Translations under genes and position numbers: made by a program
Notes under the pieces: model-generated
Seen by the model: the letters and a program-made list of their open reading frames with translations, nothing else
What the model was told of the DNA's origin: nothing
Databases searched by the model: none
Assembly (NCBI GenBank): GCA_013399875.1
Contig: VXAZ01006790.1
Span: forward strand, 909,682 to 973,681
Direction of reading: 5' to 3'
DNA: 64,000 nt
DNA from: Gymnorhina tibicen
Lineage: Eukaryota > Chordata > Aves > Passeriformes > Artamidae
Part shown: positions 12,301 through 25,600 of the stretch, in pieces
Numbering within the stretch: position 1 is the first letter of the stretch
How the letters are laid out: each line of letters starts with the position of its first letter

Positions 12301-14431
12301 AGACCTGTTATGTTGCTGGTGTACAGAGGAGTGCAATAATCAATTACCCACAAAAAAATGGGTCGATGACTTCATCGATGACTTAAAGTATCTCCCACAT
12401 ATTCAGACAGACACTTCAGAAGTTAGCAAAATTGATTATCTGGTAAATTACAAGTGATTAATTCATAGTCTCAGACAAGTTCCCATCACAGGGACAACTC
12501 CACCAGTGGAAGTCGATGCCTGACTCAACAGCAGGTGTGCATTCTGCTGTCCATGTTCCTGGGAACATGATCTTCTTTACATTTCGTTAAAAGAGATTTT
12601 TAAACAGGTTTTAATCAGAATGTTTGCAGCTGAGGTACCTATTTTTCTTTTGAAAAGCTTGTTTTTATGCATCTGGATTGATGGCATTTCTGGAAAGAAA
12701 CTGGGCAATCTCTGGAAACTTGTGGAATGTGCTTTCTCAGTGGGTTTGGGAGAAAGTTCTTTGATTGAACAAGCTAGGTCACTTAAAAGGTTTCACCTGG
12801 CTGGAAATAACAATGTATTTCAGCTGTACTTCTTGCCAATATCCTGCCATTTGTTCATGCAGACTTCTATTTCAAAAGGCAAGCTGAAAAGTATCAAGAA
12901 GTACCTCTGCTGATCTGAATATATGGAATTCTCCGAACTATTATTTGTAGGCAAACCACGTATATAAACAAAACAGCAACCACATGAAAGTTAATTAGAC
13001 TGAAGAGAGAGATTAGCTTTTTTCCTATGTGACTTTTAAAAGAAAATACAACAGAAGATTGTATTATATTGATGTAGATTGAAAATAGTAGCTACATCAA
13101 AGCACAAATACTGTTACAGAAAATCAATTAACTGACAGGTTTTACTGAGAAGTTCTTACAAAAACCAAAGCTACAGTGAAATCTACATAAAGGAGGACCT
13201 CAAAACTGTTCTGCCATACTGTACGAAATTGAAACATCTGTGGCCATGAGCCTGCAATTTCATACACTTGGACAGATTAGTGTACTTGTGTGAAATGCAA
13301 TCAACTTACTTTTAAAGATTTCACAGTGGTTTGCAGATGCTAAAGCAATCATAATTAACATCTGAGTTACCATGCCTTACACCAAGTTTGTATCAAAATC
13401 AGTGATTTTAAGAATTCAAGGTCAGGCCTTTAAACGCTGAAATCTCTTGTCACTGAATATCTAGCAATGATTAAACCAAAATGATTAAACATCTGGTTAG
13501 ACTAAAATACAGTTGTTCAGGGAGATTAAGAACAAGCAGCCACTGAAGGGGTGGAAAAAAATAGAAGTGATTGCAGGTTTGTCAGCCTGAGGCAGTAATT
13601 TCACTGCTTATCACTGTTTCATCAGCACATCTTTATATGTTGAATAAAGCAGTCACCAGATTACTGCTTTAATCAGCATCATAAAACATAGTGTTTCTCT
13701 CTGCTTCCTAACAGCTGGTTTAAGAGGAATAAAAGGTTTATTTGATGGGTAAGTTGGAAGATCTCCAAGGGCTCTATAAGCTGATACATTTCTACAGTTG
13801 GACTTTCAAAGTAAGCTGAGTCTTCACAAATACTGCCAAGCCAATTTTTTTGAGCATGAAGGTTTCTATTTAAAAAATCAAGATAATTTTGCTACCTCCA
13901 ACACAAGAATCTACTCACTCATCCTTTACTATAATGTCATTTGGGCCATCAGTAAGAAACAAAAAATTACTTCCTTTAGATATTATTGGCTTAAAATCTA
14001 ATTCTGTAAGACAGAAGCAATATTTCACTATCTACAAATTATGCTGCTAAATTGCGAGGTTCCTCAATTACACTTCCATGTGAAATAATTTTCACAAAAA
14101 AAAAAGTCCCCCTACCTCTCATTTGATTTCCCTGTGCTGTGGAAGAGACCCATAAGAGCAGAGCCAAGTGAACAAGGCAGTGAATAAGGGAATCTCTATG
14201 GCATGGATATGAAAAAGAATCTCCTTGTATAGCACTGATTGCAGCATAGGACCCAGGAAACTTCAACGTAAACAGAAAATGAGATTTTTAGAAGCTCTAT
14301 TAACAACCTATTACTACTCTTACTGAAATGTGTTCCCATGGTGTTGAGCCCTTATAAAAATTCCAAAGGACACAGCAAACACCACCATCCACCCTGCTGC
14401 CCAAATTTAAAAAAAAACCAAACCACCCCTT

Positions 14432-14467
14432 GAAGGAGAGAGGGAGGGAGAGAAGAAGGGAGAAAGG
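14432..14467 (+). repeat. Purine-only tract, 36 bases
   Basis: An uninterrupted run of G and A built from GGGA, GAGA and GAAG units. Such homopurine tracts are low-complexity repeats and can form triplex (H-) DNA if mirror-symmetric; the symmetry here is only partial. Confidence 0.7.
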
Positions 14468-16900
14468 CTACAAATAAAGTATCAAGTAAGTTTCTCTGGT
14501 ATTTTTAAAAATAGTATATCTAGAATTACCTCAAATTATTACAATAATAATAACAATGAAGTAATTCAGCTAATTAAGGCTTGCACTACTTCTCTTACTT
14601 TGAAACAGAACAAACAGTGCTGCTAGATCCCTATGGATCCCAGGAATTTTGTAGTGATGGCAGTTGCTGAAAAACTGAGCACCTCCCCTAATATCCCATT
14701 GTTTGATGGCATGCAGATGTCACTGTGACGTGCATCTTCACCATGGCTGTGTAAAACTCCTCCAAAAGTTGTATTTACAGCTGTGGTGGGGCTCCCACAG
14801 TGTAAATGCTCCACATGCTCACAGATTGCTTCCTGACACCCTCACTTTGAAGATTCAGCTCCTCTTTGGTGAGAAGCTTTGCCTTCAGACTGCCAGAGTT
14901 GATTCTCCTCTTGAGGAATCTAAATTATCATTACTCAACACATTACCTTTGCTTTAGTTAGTGAACAAATACAACCAATTCATAAATAAACCGCCTCTCA
15001 TTTTAGCTTGAGTTCTGCAGTCCCGAATGAGGAGGGAAAGGTAAAGTACAACTCACCAAATTTTAAAATTTAAAATGTGCACTTTGAAAAATGGTGATTG
15101 TTTATATTGTTAGGAGTTTTTATCAAAGTAAAAAAATAAATTTCAAGCAGAATCCCAACCTTCAAGGGTACACTAGACTTGGGCACACGCGCCATGCAAT
15201 ACTGCAAAGATTCTAGTCCTGCTGCAGAAGTTAACAAGACAGTCAATTTAATTAAATTAAATGAAAACAGATTCCCAGAAATCCCTAAATTATGCCTGGG
15301 AGCTCTCCAGTCCCACCAGGATTAGGCAAGCACAAAACTGTTTTACAGATATCTCTATTCCACCCTGCCTATTAAAGGTACAGCACAGCACCTCCAGCAA
15401 CATTGATTTTACGGACATGCTTTTATTTGAGAAAATAAGAGGTAAACAGTACATTATATTGTTCAGTAATCCCATAGTTATTTATCAGAACATTTGGCAC
15501 AGGCGTGCAGGAATCTAGGACTTCCGTTCTGCACACACCTCCCTCCCGAGACCAAAGCTGTCATCCGACAAGGACAGCAGCTAATGCTTCTGTCTTGGGC
15601 TTTTTGCTCCCCTTTGTTTTTTTCTTATTTTACAAGTCCACACTGAGATCACTTAAGGATAAAATCACCAAGCTCTGGACTGACAACCCAGCAAGAGCTG
15701 TTATAACTCACTTATCTTGGGCAGCAGTGAAACCACACGTATTCCTGTTGGGATGGGGTAGAGAACTACAGTGTGTGTCCTTCAGGCTTCTAAAGCTTAT
15801 GCTGCTGCTCCACATCTTCCCTCCCCTGGTGTTAATGCTAATTTGGTATGGCTCTATGCATTAAAATGACATTTCCAGATACAGCAGGTAATACACCCAG
15901 GTGTGTGCATATGTTTAAAAGCCAGCAGACAAAAGCAATTTCTTTGCTTTAATGAGGAAGAATAGCAAACTGAAGACAGATCATTCTCAATGCAGAGATT
16001 TTACCAGGCAGACGGGAAAGTAATCAAGGCATCCACTATGATGAAATAATATAGCAAGACTAGGAGAAGAGAAAAATCCTTGTCAAGCCTCAACTCAAGA
16101 AGCTTCAGCCAGACACACTTCAGGATAAGCCATAATGATTCCTTCAGGACAGTAAACAAAGGGAAATTAAGAAAGGAATCTGTCTCTTCCCTTATGGATA
16201 TGCTCAACACTCATAAAAATCTTGTGAGCAGGTTTTATGCATGGAGTGAGAATCCAATGTAAAGGACTGCCCAAAACAACATTTTAGCTTTCATATACAC
16301 AGATCCCAAGCAAAAAACCAAACCCAAAACCACAACCAGAGTATAGAAATTAGGAAAAACAGCACGTGGGCAGAACCTTCTGTTTGAACTCCAAGAAAAA
16401 TCTCTTGCACCTGACTGCCAAAATTGAACTATCCCAGCTGGTCCACACGGAGTTCTGGGGACAATTCCTCTCTGTCCTCCTGAAGTGTCCCAAGCAGAGC
16501 CCAAGCTGGTTCTTTGTTTCCAAGACAAAAGGGGGAAATAAAAAATAAACAATCAGCCCCAGAGCCAACCAGAAAAAAAGACTACAGAGAGACAGAAACA
16601 GAGGATAAAAAGCTGACAGACCAGGATGGTGTTTCAGCATCCTTTCATTCAGCAGTCAGTCACTCACACCAGATGCAATGTTCCTTCTTTAGGCAGCAAA
16701 GATCAAGATGGAAATGACAAAAGATTACTTCCCACAAACCCAACTGCCTGGGGAAAGTTAACCTCTTAAATAGGATTTGTCCTGTAGATACAATTTGAAA
16801 ACCAAGTATCTACCAAACAGCTGTTCTCTGCACTGGCTCCTCCCTAGGCAGGGCACAGTTTCTCTATCACTATAATGCCCTGTTTTACTTTCTAAAAAGA

Positions 16901-17040
16901 AAAGCAAACACCTCCCCGACAAAAAAAAAAACCCAAACAAAACAAACCCACAAAACCAACAAACGAAAAACAAACCCACAAAACCAACAAACCAAAATGA
17001 AGCACAACATCAGCAAAACCCCCCACAAACACCAAAGCCC
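16901..17040 (+). repeat. CA/AAAC-rich low-complexity region
   Basis: The plus strand is almost entirely A and C from about 16908 to 17000. It includes an 11-base A run near 16921 and a two-copy duplication at 16942-16992. Minus-strand frames over it give Phe/Gly/Val/Cys-rich peptides that are an artefact of composition. Confidence 0.7.
16942..16992 (+). repeat. Two-copy tandem duplication, period 28
   Basis: The 23-base unit at 16942-16964 (starting ACAAACCCACAAAACC) recurs exactly at 16970-16992, separated by GAAAA. The perfect identity within an otherwise irregular A/C tract suggests a recent slippage event. Confidence 0.75.
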
Positions 17041-20000
17041 TTTCTAAAGAAGAATGATTCCTGGAAGAGAAAGTACAATTCCTTTTACTTTTCATTTTCT
17101 ATCTCCTCCTTTCTGCTAGTACATTAACAGATGTACATTCTGCCTAAAGAATAGTGTCATATACCAGTACCTACCTATCCGTACAGTATATAGCTAACCA
17201 GTATAGTACAGACCCATGATTTTAGCCTGAAAAGGGTAAAAGCTGTGAAACCTTTCAGCAGTGACTTAGATGTGCTAAGACTGGTAAGATGGCAAGAGAG
17301 GGGTTATGCTCAAAATTGCTTTATTTCACTGCTGAGGACTAGGAAGAGATGTTGCTCGCCTGTTTATGAGAGCCAACAGTCTCTATTCACCAGCAACAGA
17401 AGAGAAAAATCTTGGTTTGATACACAGCCAGGTGAGTTCAGTAAATGTTTTCTAGATTATATTAAGCAAGGTGGGTTTTGTTAGTTCTTTTTTAATACTT
17501 GAGTGCAAGTGTGAACCAAACTGCCCCACAACAACATCCAGTTACTACTTTACTACCTAAAAACCATTGGCATTTCAAGAGCTAGATACTTATGGCTTTA
17601 TTCTGCTTGGCAAAACAATGTGACAAGTGCCCAACATTTTGGAAATAGATATAGTACATTGTGATTAATCCTGCTTTATCTTTTGCTATTTCCCTCTGTG
17701 AGTAGGCACATTTTGTTAAGTCAAGACAGGGAAGACAACTGTGTGTGTGGAAAAAAGGGATGGGGGTGGGGGGGGGTGGGAAGGTGTTTCACAGACCTAT
17801 TTTCTGCTTCATATTATCTTCTTCAGCCCCAAGAAAAAGAAAAAGCACCAGAACAAAATGGTTCTTCTACAGCCCAGGGACCATGGGGAGAGTTCTCGAG
17901 GGGAGAATTTTGCACCAAAAGCAGGAATGACACTTTCAAGTAAAAAGAATTAACTTTCAGATTGAGTTTTGGAAAGCTCAAGATATCGAGTGTGGAACAG
18001 GTGTTGCACAGATAGGATTTCAGAGCTGATGCTCCACACATGGTTTTGCTTTTAATAGGAAGCACAAAAGAGGCTGCAACTCTTCAGTCACTTCCAGCCC
18101 CAGCCCAGTCTGTGCACATGCCCTTCTCTTCAATGACCTCAGCCATCACTTGGAGCATTCCCAACCTGTGACAGCCACTCAGGAGTCCATGTCTTTACTT
18201 CCAGTGTATGTAATTTGGTACATAATTCCAAAACATAATTCCATCTTAAGGTTCAAAGTGCCATCAAAAGCTAAGAAAATACAACTACTAGAATATTAGA
18301 TTATTCCCCTACACCCCCCATAACCTTAGGTCTAAGCACCCACAGATGCTTAGACAGATGACTTCCATACACTGAAAAGCTTATGAGCAGTCCAGATCAT
18401 TATGTCCACATCCTGCTCCGAATTTATAAAACAAATAGTTTCTTATTTTTTTCCGCAGCGCTGCCATTAGTATTCCTTGCAAACAAGGATCTGTCTCTGG
18501 TACATTAACGTGCCACGAGCTGTGGCATCTTGAAGCAGAGCTTTGCACAACATGTCCCTCCAGTCTGACAGGCAGAGGATGCCAGCCACAGCAGGAACAG
18601 AGAAAGCCCAGCAGATTCATAGCCCTGCCTCAAGAAAGCCAAATGCTTAAAATTCATTGTTCAATGCAATTATTTTTTTTTAAAAGGAAACTCTCTGCAT
18701 ACTTTCTAAGAAATGGACTGTGTCAGCCACGTAAATTGTTTTCCACTTGAAGGCAGAACTTGGAGCCCATCCCATTTACGACATTGTGACAATTGTTCAT
18801 TTATCCTAAGTGATAAATCTCGCAGTACCAAACTCAGCCTTTTACACTTGTTTGATTTTTAATAACCCTGGTGTGCCAACAGAGAGAGTCTCTACCAGAG
18901 GAAGAGGCCTAATGCTCCATGTAGCTCCTCATAACTGACTGTTCTGTGCAATACCTAAAGTAAATCCATCTTGGGAAAGGGAGAAGGGACTGAAATTATG
19001 TTGGCAAATAAAACTAAAATAAACACAAAACCCCCCAAATAAACAGCAATGTATTCCATTACATAAACTTAGTAAGTACACTCCCACACATATGGGGAAA
19101 AATGAACATATGAACAAACTAATAGGATTATGCAAAAGAAGCTTCTAATAATAGGCCCATAATTAATCTTTTTTAGTCTTGGGGCTCGCCTATAATCATT
19201 CTTCACGTGCATAATGTAATTTGGGCAAAAACTAATTCTATGCAAAGGACATGTCTTACAACAACCCTTCAATTGTGAGGACTATTTTTCCTAATCTAGT
19301 TATGGCTCAGCAGATGGTACAGAGTCCACTCCTGAGCCAGGCTTAGCTTTGTTCCACGCTTTCTTTACTGACAAAAAAGGGGGTAACTTTTTTTGGACCA
19401 CCAAAACACAGTTCCCTTGGTACAAACAGATGAACTGGAACTGAGGAGAATTTTACAGAAAACCTTATGACATCTAAAAGGTATCATGATAATTACTCTG
19501 CTGTAATTAGTCTTACTAGATTCCTTACTGTACTCCTCAACTATTTTCTTTTCCAGTGATTATTGCATAATTTTTTTAAAAAATAAATGCTCTCTTATTG
19601 AATCAAGTAACATCTGTAGGATGAAACACTTCATCTGACATTTTATGCAGTATTTGTGCATGGACGTGTGTCTCTGTGTCCATATAAAGCAACATACATT
19701 TTAAAACAAGTTTTCCTAGGTTTAAGAAATAGATGATCCTTGCAGAAAAAAAGAAATTAAAACATCCTAACATCTTAGTTTGCTTTACAAGTTTCCTGGA
19801 AGAACAAATATTTAAAAATGAAAAAACAGGGAAGTAAGAAAGGAAACTCTACAGAAATTCTACTCACTACATTAATAATTTTCTCTAAAAACGTGATATT
19901 TAGTGAAAATATTTTCCAGTTATGGAAAAAACTACATTTTTATCCCCTAAAACAAATTCAAACCTTCACATAGAACTGAGAAAATATTCAGGAAGTGGTT

Positions 20001-22451
20001 TCCCCTTTCTTTCCCCAGTTTATTCCAGTTGTTTAATTAGGGAATGCCACTGCTGGAAGTTGAGACATACCCTAGCATATATTCATTCTCCAGCTTCTTA
20101 AAATACAATATGCTACAGGTGATAACTGAGGCCAATATTCCTTTCAAGTTCTCATAAGTATAATTAAGGCCTTTTGCCACACATGAAAAAAGTCTCCACC
20201 AGCTGTATCAAAAATACCTCGAGCACCGTCACACATAAACCCCTCAAATCACAGCCCTGCTCCTCATTCTCAAGCTCAGTACATAAGAAAATTTACTTTT
20301 TGCTTAGTTTCCAGGCAATTCATTTTTTGCTGTGTATGGTGTTAGACCAGCCCCCTGCAGGTTCCGTATTCAACTGTTATCAGGGCTCATAAAAAGCAGA
20401 ATAATATGGCATTGCAAAAAAAGCCCAATACTGGCTAAGGTCTAACACTAAAAAAGGAAAAAAAAAAACAAACCTGAAGTTTTAAATTAAGAGAACAAAA
20501 CGAATGAAATCTCAGTATATTCTGAGCAGAATCAGTGAAGATTTTCTAAGTGCAGTTTAGATGATGAGGTGAAGAGATGGGTTCCTTGGTATTGATTTTT
20601 TATTTTAATTTATATTACTTCTGCTACTGCTACAAGCTTCAGCTGTAGTGTTGGGAGACATGAGTTAACATTAATGAACCCAGAGAGCTGCCTGGCTAAC
20701 GCAGGAAGAGTCCAAGGCTCATACCCAAGCCTTGGGGCAAAGGGGCTGCACAAGCTGACTGAAAGCTAGAAGCTGCAGCAGTAAATGCATGTACCCATCG
20801 ATCAAAATTGTAAATAGAAACTGTCCGAAGTGACAGCAGAAAGGAGGACTAATCACTGCCCAAACTGCAGGGAGGTGGCAGAGATGCAAGATGCTTCTAC
20901 AGAGTTTACCAAAAAAACCAACCAGAAGAAACTGAAGAATGCTTGGAAAAATGAAGCGGGGAAGTAGCATTCTTAAAGGTAACAGGAAGCTAAACAACCA
21001 TTTTTCACGTGGAAGAATGAAAAGAAACTATCCTTCCTATGCCACAGCACACACAAATCCATGACAAAAGAGTAGCAGCAATGCCAGAGAAGGATTTGTA
21101 TTTCACAATAAAATAGTAATGCTGTCATTACAAAAAAACAAAGTCAAGGGGAAACTGCATGGTAAACCCAAAGCCAGTGCACATGGAGCTTCCAAGGCAT
21201 CATTTAAAAGAAAATCCTGTTTGCTCTAGAATCTACATAGAAATCTTCCTGAGGAGATGTGCTCTATCACGAGGCAAGACCCTGTGCCTGGCAGCTGAAT
21301 GGGTTTGTGACACTGTTCATCTTGGTCTGTCCCCAGACTGCCCTAGAGGCTGCTGGGCTGCAGACCTGTGTCACTCTGTTCATCTCAAACACACCAGTCA
21401 GCTGCAGTGACACAGTCTGGGGTTTTTTATACTACACACACACATGTGCACAATGTGACCTGAGGACAACAGGCACTTATGGTTCAAAAGCATCTCTGAT
21501 TCATCACATATTCCTTCATTTCTCCATTATTCTTTATGGACTCTGTTATAGACATATCACTGCCCTTCTAGACTGTTACCTGCTCGCACAGTCTGGCAAA
21601 GCAAAGTCAGACAGAAGTTCTGCAGATTTAATGAGATTGCTGATAATGTGTCATGAGCTTCAGTGACTCTGGGGATTAGATGTATTTAGAAATGCTATGT
21701 AATCTTCAGTGTTCTGCAAGGAACCATGGCTTGGGACTAAAATATATAAAAACTTGTCAAGACTCTGATATACTTAATATCTGCTTAGTGACATCTCATT
21801 TAGATAAAAGATTCATTAACCTAAAAATGCTATTTTTTTTTTTATAGCAGCAGTATGATATGCAAGGCTGAGCTGGTGCTTGCTTTATAAACAGATTTTC
21901 AGAGTCACTGGCTGAATGGACTCAGATCTCAGCAGCCTAAAATTTAGTACATCAAGGTATCAGAAAAACACTGAAATCCATTAAATGGCTTTGCATACTG
22001 GAACCTCACAAAATATGACTGTAGCCTAATTTGAGGTTGTGTCTGCTCCCTAAAATAAAAGAGAGACACTAAATTAGAATGACTAGATTTTGTTCTACCA
22101 AGCATCCTCAGAATAGGTCTTTAGGTATTGTGGGGAAAATATTTGAAATGAGGCAGGTATTTTTCTGCAAGAATGAATATTAAGTACTGAGCAGGTGCAG
22201 TAGTTAATTTTCATAATGTTCTTGGTTATGCAGCTAATATAGCATTGCAAGTTTCATTACAAGGCAGAATAGATTCTAACAAATTTTGTTTTGACACTAA
22301 CTGCCATTCAAATGAGCAAGAGTACCTTCATTTGTTTTAATGAGAGCTGACATAAAAAACCACATGCAAATAAGACAATATTACATAAAGGCAAAAAAGT
22401 CAATCAAATCATGAAACAGAAATAAAATGCTAAATATAGTGATTATATGGT
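17041..22451. other. Non-coding stretch, no gene seen
   Basis: No recognised gene. It contains the G-quadruplex motif at 17757-17780 and short A runs, for example near 20459. The longest frame (21259-21666, 135 codons on plus) has no domain I recognise and no clear splice context. The stretch 20640-21000 is slightly richer in GC and could hide an old repeat, but I cannot identify one. Confidence 0.55.
17757..17780 (+). other. G-quadruplex motif with very short loops
   Basis: Four G runs at 17757-17759, 17762-17766, 17768-17776 and 17778-17780 are separated by AT, T and T. This satisfies the canonical G3+N1-7 quadruplex rule, and one- to two-base loops are known to favour very stable parallel folds. 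Confidence 0.8.
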
Positions 22452-22608
22452 CTTAGAGTCACAAAATTATTTAGGTTGGAAGAGACCTTAAAACTACCTC
22501 GTTCCAATGCCCCTGCCATGGGCAGGGACACATCCCACTAGACCAGGTTGACCCAAGCCCTGTCCAACGTGGCCTGGAACACTCCCACGGATAGGAGCAT
22601 TCACCACA
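22452..22608 (-). mobile_element. CR1 LINE fragment, 3' end
   Basis: On plus, TTTAGGTTGGAAGAGACCTT is followed by CTGCCATGGGCAGGGACACA and then ACTAGACCAGGTTG and CAACGTGGCCTGGAACACT. These are hallmark segments of the 3' untranslated region of avian CR1 non-LTR retrotransposons, read on the opposite strand. The element is therefore inserted on minus, with its 3' end at the left. About 157 bases are recognisable, with the usual heavy 5' truncation on the right. The left edge (CTTAGAGTCACAAAA) resembles a decayed ATTCTATG-type tail. Mismatches to my recollection of the consensus suggest an old insertion. No part of the reverse transcriptase or endonuclease is present. Confidence 0.93.
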
Positions 22609-25600
22609 CTTAAACATTAAAGAACTGATAGTGAATAAACATTTCAGCAAAGAAGCAGAGACAATGTACACACACATCTGTTGTATTTACACGGAGTGTG
22701 TTTGTAGTCCCAGCAAAAGAGCCGCTAAAGAAGGGAAAGTGACAAACTTCCAGGTAACCAAAGCAAGGCCCGCCTCTCTGCGACTTTTGCTCAAGCAGCT
22801 ACCTCTAAAAATCTGGAGGTTCTGATATCTTTCCCAATTCTTCATTTAGCAATGCCATTATCAAAACCATTGCTCTGTACATACAGCAAAACTCAGTACG
22901 TCGCTGCTCTCGTCAGGAGCTGCAGTGAATCATATTTGGTGTTCTACACTCTTATTGTTTCCTCAATCATCCTTCACTCTTCAAATGTTGACTGAATCCC
23001 AAGCAAAGATTCCATGAGAAAGGAAATTTTCTTGTATTTTCTGTCAATCTATTTCCAAGCATTTGTACAATGTCATGTAAATAACAGCATCGTTGTATAA
23101 AACAGTGCAGCTGAAATGTTGTAATTAATTTTGATACCTGTAATCATAACCTGTAATTATCATGTAACTGGAGAACTATAATCAAGGAGCAAAGCCCAAT
23201 TCCACATTTGATACATTTCACAGGATGAGCTCTGCGGTTACTCATATAAATAGGAGAAAAAGCTACAAGAAGATTAGCTGTACAAATGCACTTTTAAAAG
23301 TCATTGTAATTAGAGATGCCCAACAAAACACAACTGAACAAAAACTGAAAGGAGAGGAAAAAAATTGTTTTACTGGCCTTCAGAGAAATATCAAGCTTTT
23401 GACATTTCCACACCTTTTAACTATAATTGTGATATAACTACATAAAATGCCTTACAGACATTACAGAGCCATCATTCTTAAACCCATATGCATTTGGCTG
23501 TCTGAGCTGCGCTGACTCCCCAACAGTGAAGTAGAATTTGTTATTATTTATAAATCAATCAAGCCAACTGTTGAGGCTATCGCAATATTTGCTTGGAATA
23601 TCATAGCCACATTTTGACAACAAAGATGAATGGAAAAAAGCCCATGTAAGAGAGGAAAAACATAATACTTAATAATAAATTACATTAAAAGATTGAATAA
23701 AATAATTTGCACTTATTTTTTCAGACCCACACATTTCCAAGCACAGAAACACCTGCACTGAAGTGGTCTGCCCATTATACCTATCCTGGCATGGAGAAGA
23801 GGAGACACCAGGTCTCAGTGTTTCCTGTCTCCAGGGCTGTCCTTACAAAGGAGAGGCTATGGTTGCACATTTTCACATATTTATGTCTTCTGCCTCTTTA
23901 TGTGGATGTCTCATGGTTGCAGTCGTGTTCTTTATCTTCCCTTTTTCAACTGCTTAGAGCTACTATCTGTTCATTATTTTGCTCTGTCCTTTGTTTCCTC
24001 ATCTCAGCATCTTGAAAACCTTTATGTCACTGTGCTGGGATCTTGCTGCTCTATGTGCAATTGAGCCTTGCCTCATTTACCACGTTTCCTTTCTGGTGCT
24101 TCCACAGCCTTTTCTTCCTCCTCATATTTCGCTTATACAAATCTTACAATCTGTATTACAAATTTCTGCTACAATGCGTCTTCACAGGAGTCCAAAACTC
24201 AAACTCTGGAAAACACTGCTTCCCTCTAGATTAGGTAGTTCCTATCTGCAGAACTAGATCAAAGAAAGACTGAACTCTATCCATCCATAGGACTTCAGTC
24301 TACAAAATCATCTGCATGCTCTTAATTACACAATTTACAGAGTGATTTGTTGGGTTTTTCTTAAAAGTTCACAAAACAGAACAACAGTGAAAGAAAACCC
24401 ACAGGTGTAACCGAGTTCACTCCTACACAAAAGAGAACTCAATTTGTTCCAGCATTTGGGTGATTTGTGCTATAATGAACTTTTCCATTATTCTCTTGTT
24501 CTGTGGTGGTATAATTACCTTCAGGGATATTCATGTAAAACTGGCATTTTATCTGGTGAATAATTTACAGGCTGGCAAAGTTTAAATACATATAAATGGC
24601 ACACTTACTATTAATGTCAGATAGACAAAGGAGAACAAGTAGGATCCTGAGGAGGTGCCGTGCTGCTGTTTCACCACCTCGTGCAGGCAAGATTAGCAGG
24701 GCCTCTCAATGCACTCGCCTACATTTTCCAAACAGCTGATCTCATACAAATCAGGCAGACTGATTTTAAAAACACCAGCGAGGAAATTCCGTGGATACCA
24801 CACACAGTGCCCTGTGCAGCACCTTGCCAGCGAGCGTGGAAGAAGCAGGTCAAGGCTGATGTGTTGATACTGATCAAAATGGAAAAGATCAAGTATGAAA
24901 TGATCTTGTTCGCAGAGATGAGTTGACTGAAAATAATTTGTACAAGTTTCAGCTATTACAAACTGTCCTTAAAATAATAAAACTTACAAAAAAATATATG
25001 CTTTAGCTGAGATAAGTCCTGCTAAAATGCCACTCAGTCTAAAATGTGTGAGTGCCATGGATTTGATCTATGCTATACATCAATCATGGACAATCTAGTA
25101 CCCCCTACTTGCCTTAAAAACACTGACTTCTCTAGTACACACTGTCACCCTCAAAAAACATAAAAGATGTTTTTAAATTGCAGGCAACTGAACTTAGTAA
25201 AAACCAAAGTGGTTAGGGCCAAAGCAATCTTTATATCAATCCCACTTCATACATGTCCTGGGAACCTGATGGATTGATACAGGAAACAGCTAATTGTTAG
25301 GAGAGCTACAGACTGAAGACAGATGTAACTTTTTAGGAATTCCCACAATATACCCATTTCTTCCAGTGAATCCAGCCCACAACATAGTGAAAAGATTGCC
25401 ATTACATCCAAACGAATTTTCAATAACATACTGCCTGGAATGCTAATTATGACACTCCTTTTATGAATATTTAAGTTTCTGTTGGGTCTTATGTCCTTGG
25501 GCTAAAGCCCATAACTTCTATCAATATTAATGCCAATTATGCATTCGGATCCATAGAGATCAGAGAAGTTACCCAGAGATCTTAATATGCCCAGTCTTGT

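Larger units (their letters stand above)
8076..16900. other. Non-coding stretch, no gene seen
   Basis: AT-rich DNA with no recognised gene. It holds a short TTG microsatellite at 8714-8730, a perfect AT palindrome at 9300-9326, a 36-base purine run at 14432-14467, and open frames up to 119 codons (15505-15864) that have no recognisable domain. The frame at 12242-12457 contains a 12-base in-frame duplication and is discussed as a finding. Nothing else stands out. Confidence 0.6.

Noticed and set aside
13715..13748. 34-base candidate microexon between TTCCTAACAG and GTAAGT
   Set aside because: The splice signals are good, but only one frame is open, the exon is tiny and no partner exons exist, so chance is the better explanation.
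16758..17095. Minus frames rich in Phe, Gly, Val and Cys that look like membrane proteins
   Set aside because: They are translations of the A/C-only low-complexity tract and carry no real signal.
20348..20362. Reverse CTCF-like motif around CCCCCTGCAGG
   Set aside because: Two mismatches at informative positions; expected by chance in a window this size.
21259..21666. 135-codon open frame on plus
   Set aside because: No domain, no splice context, Cys/His/Leu-rich composition typical of random frames, and overlapped by another frame.
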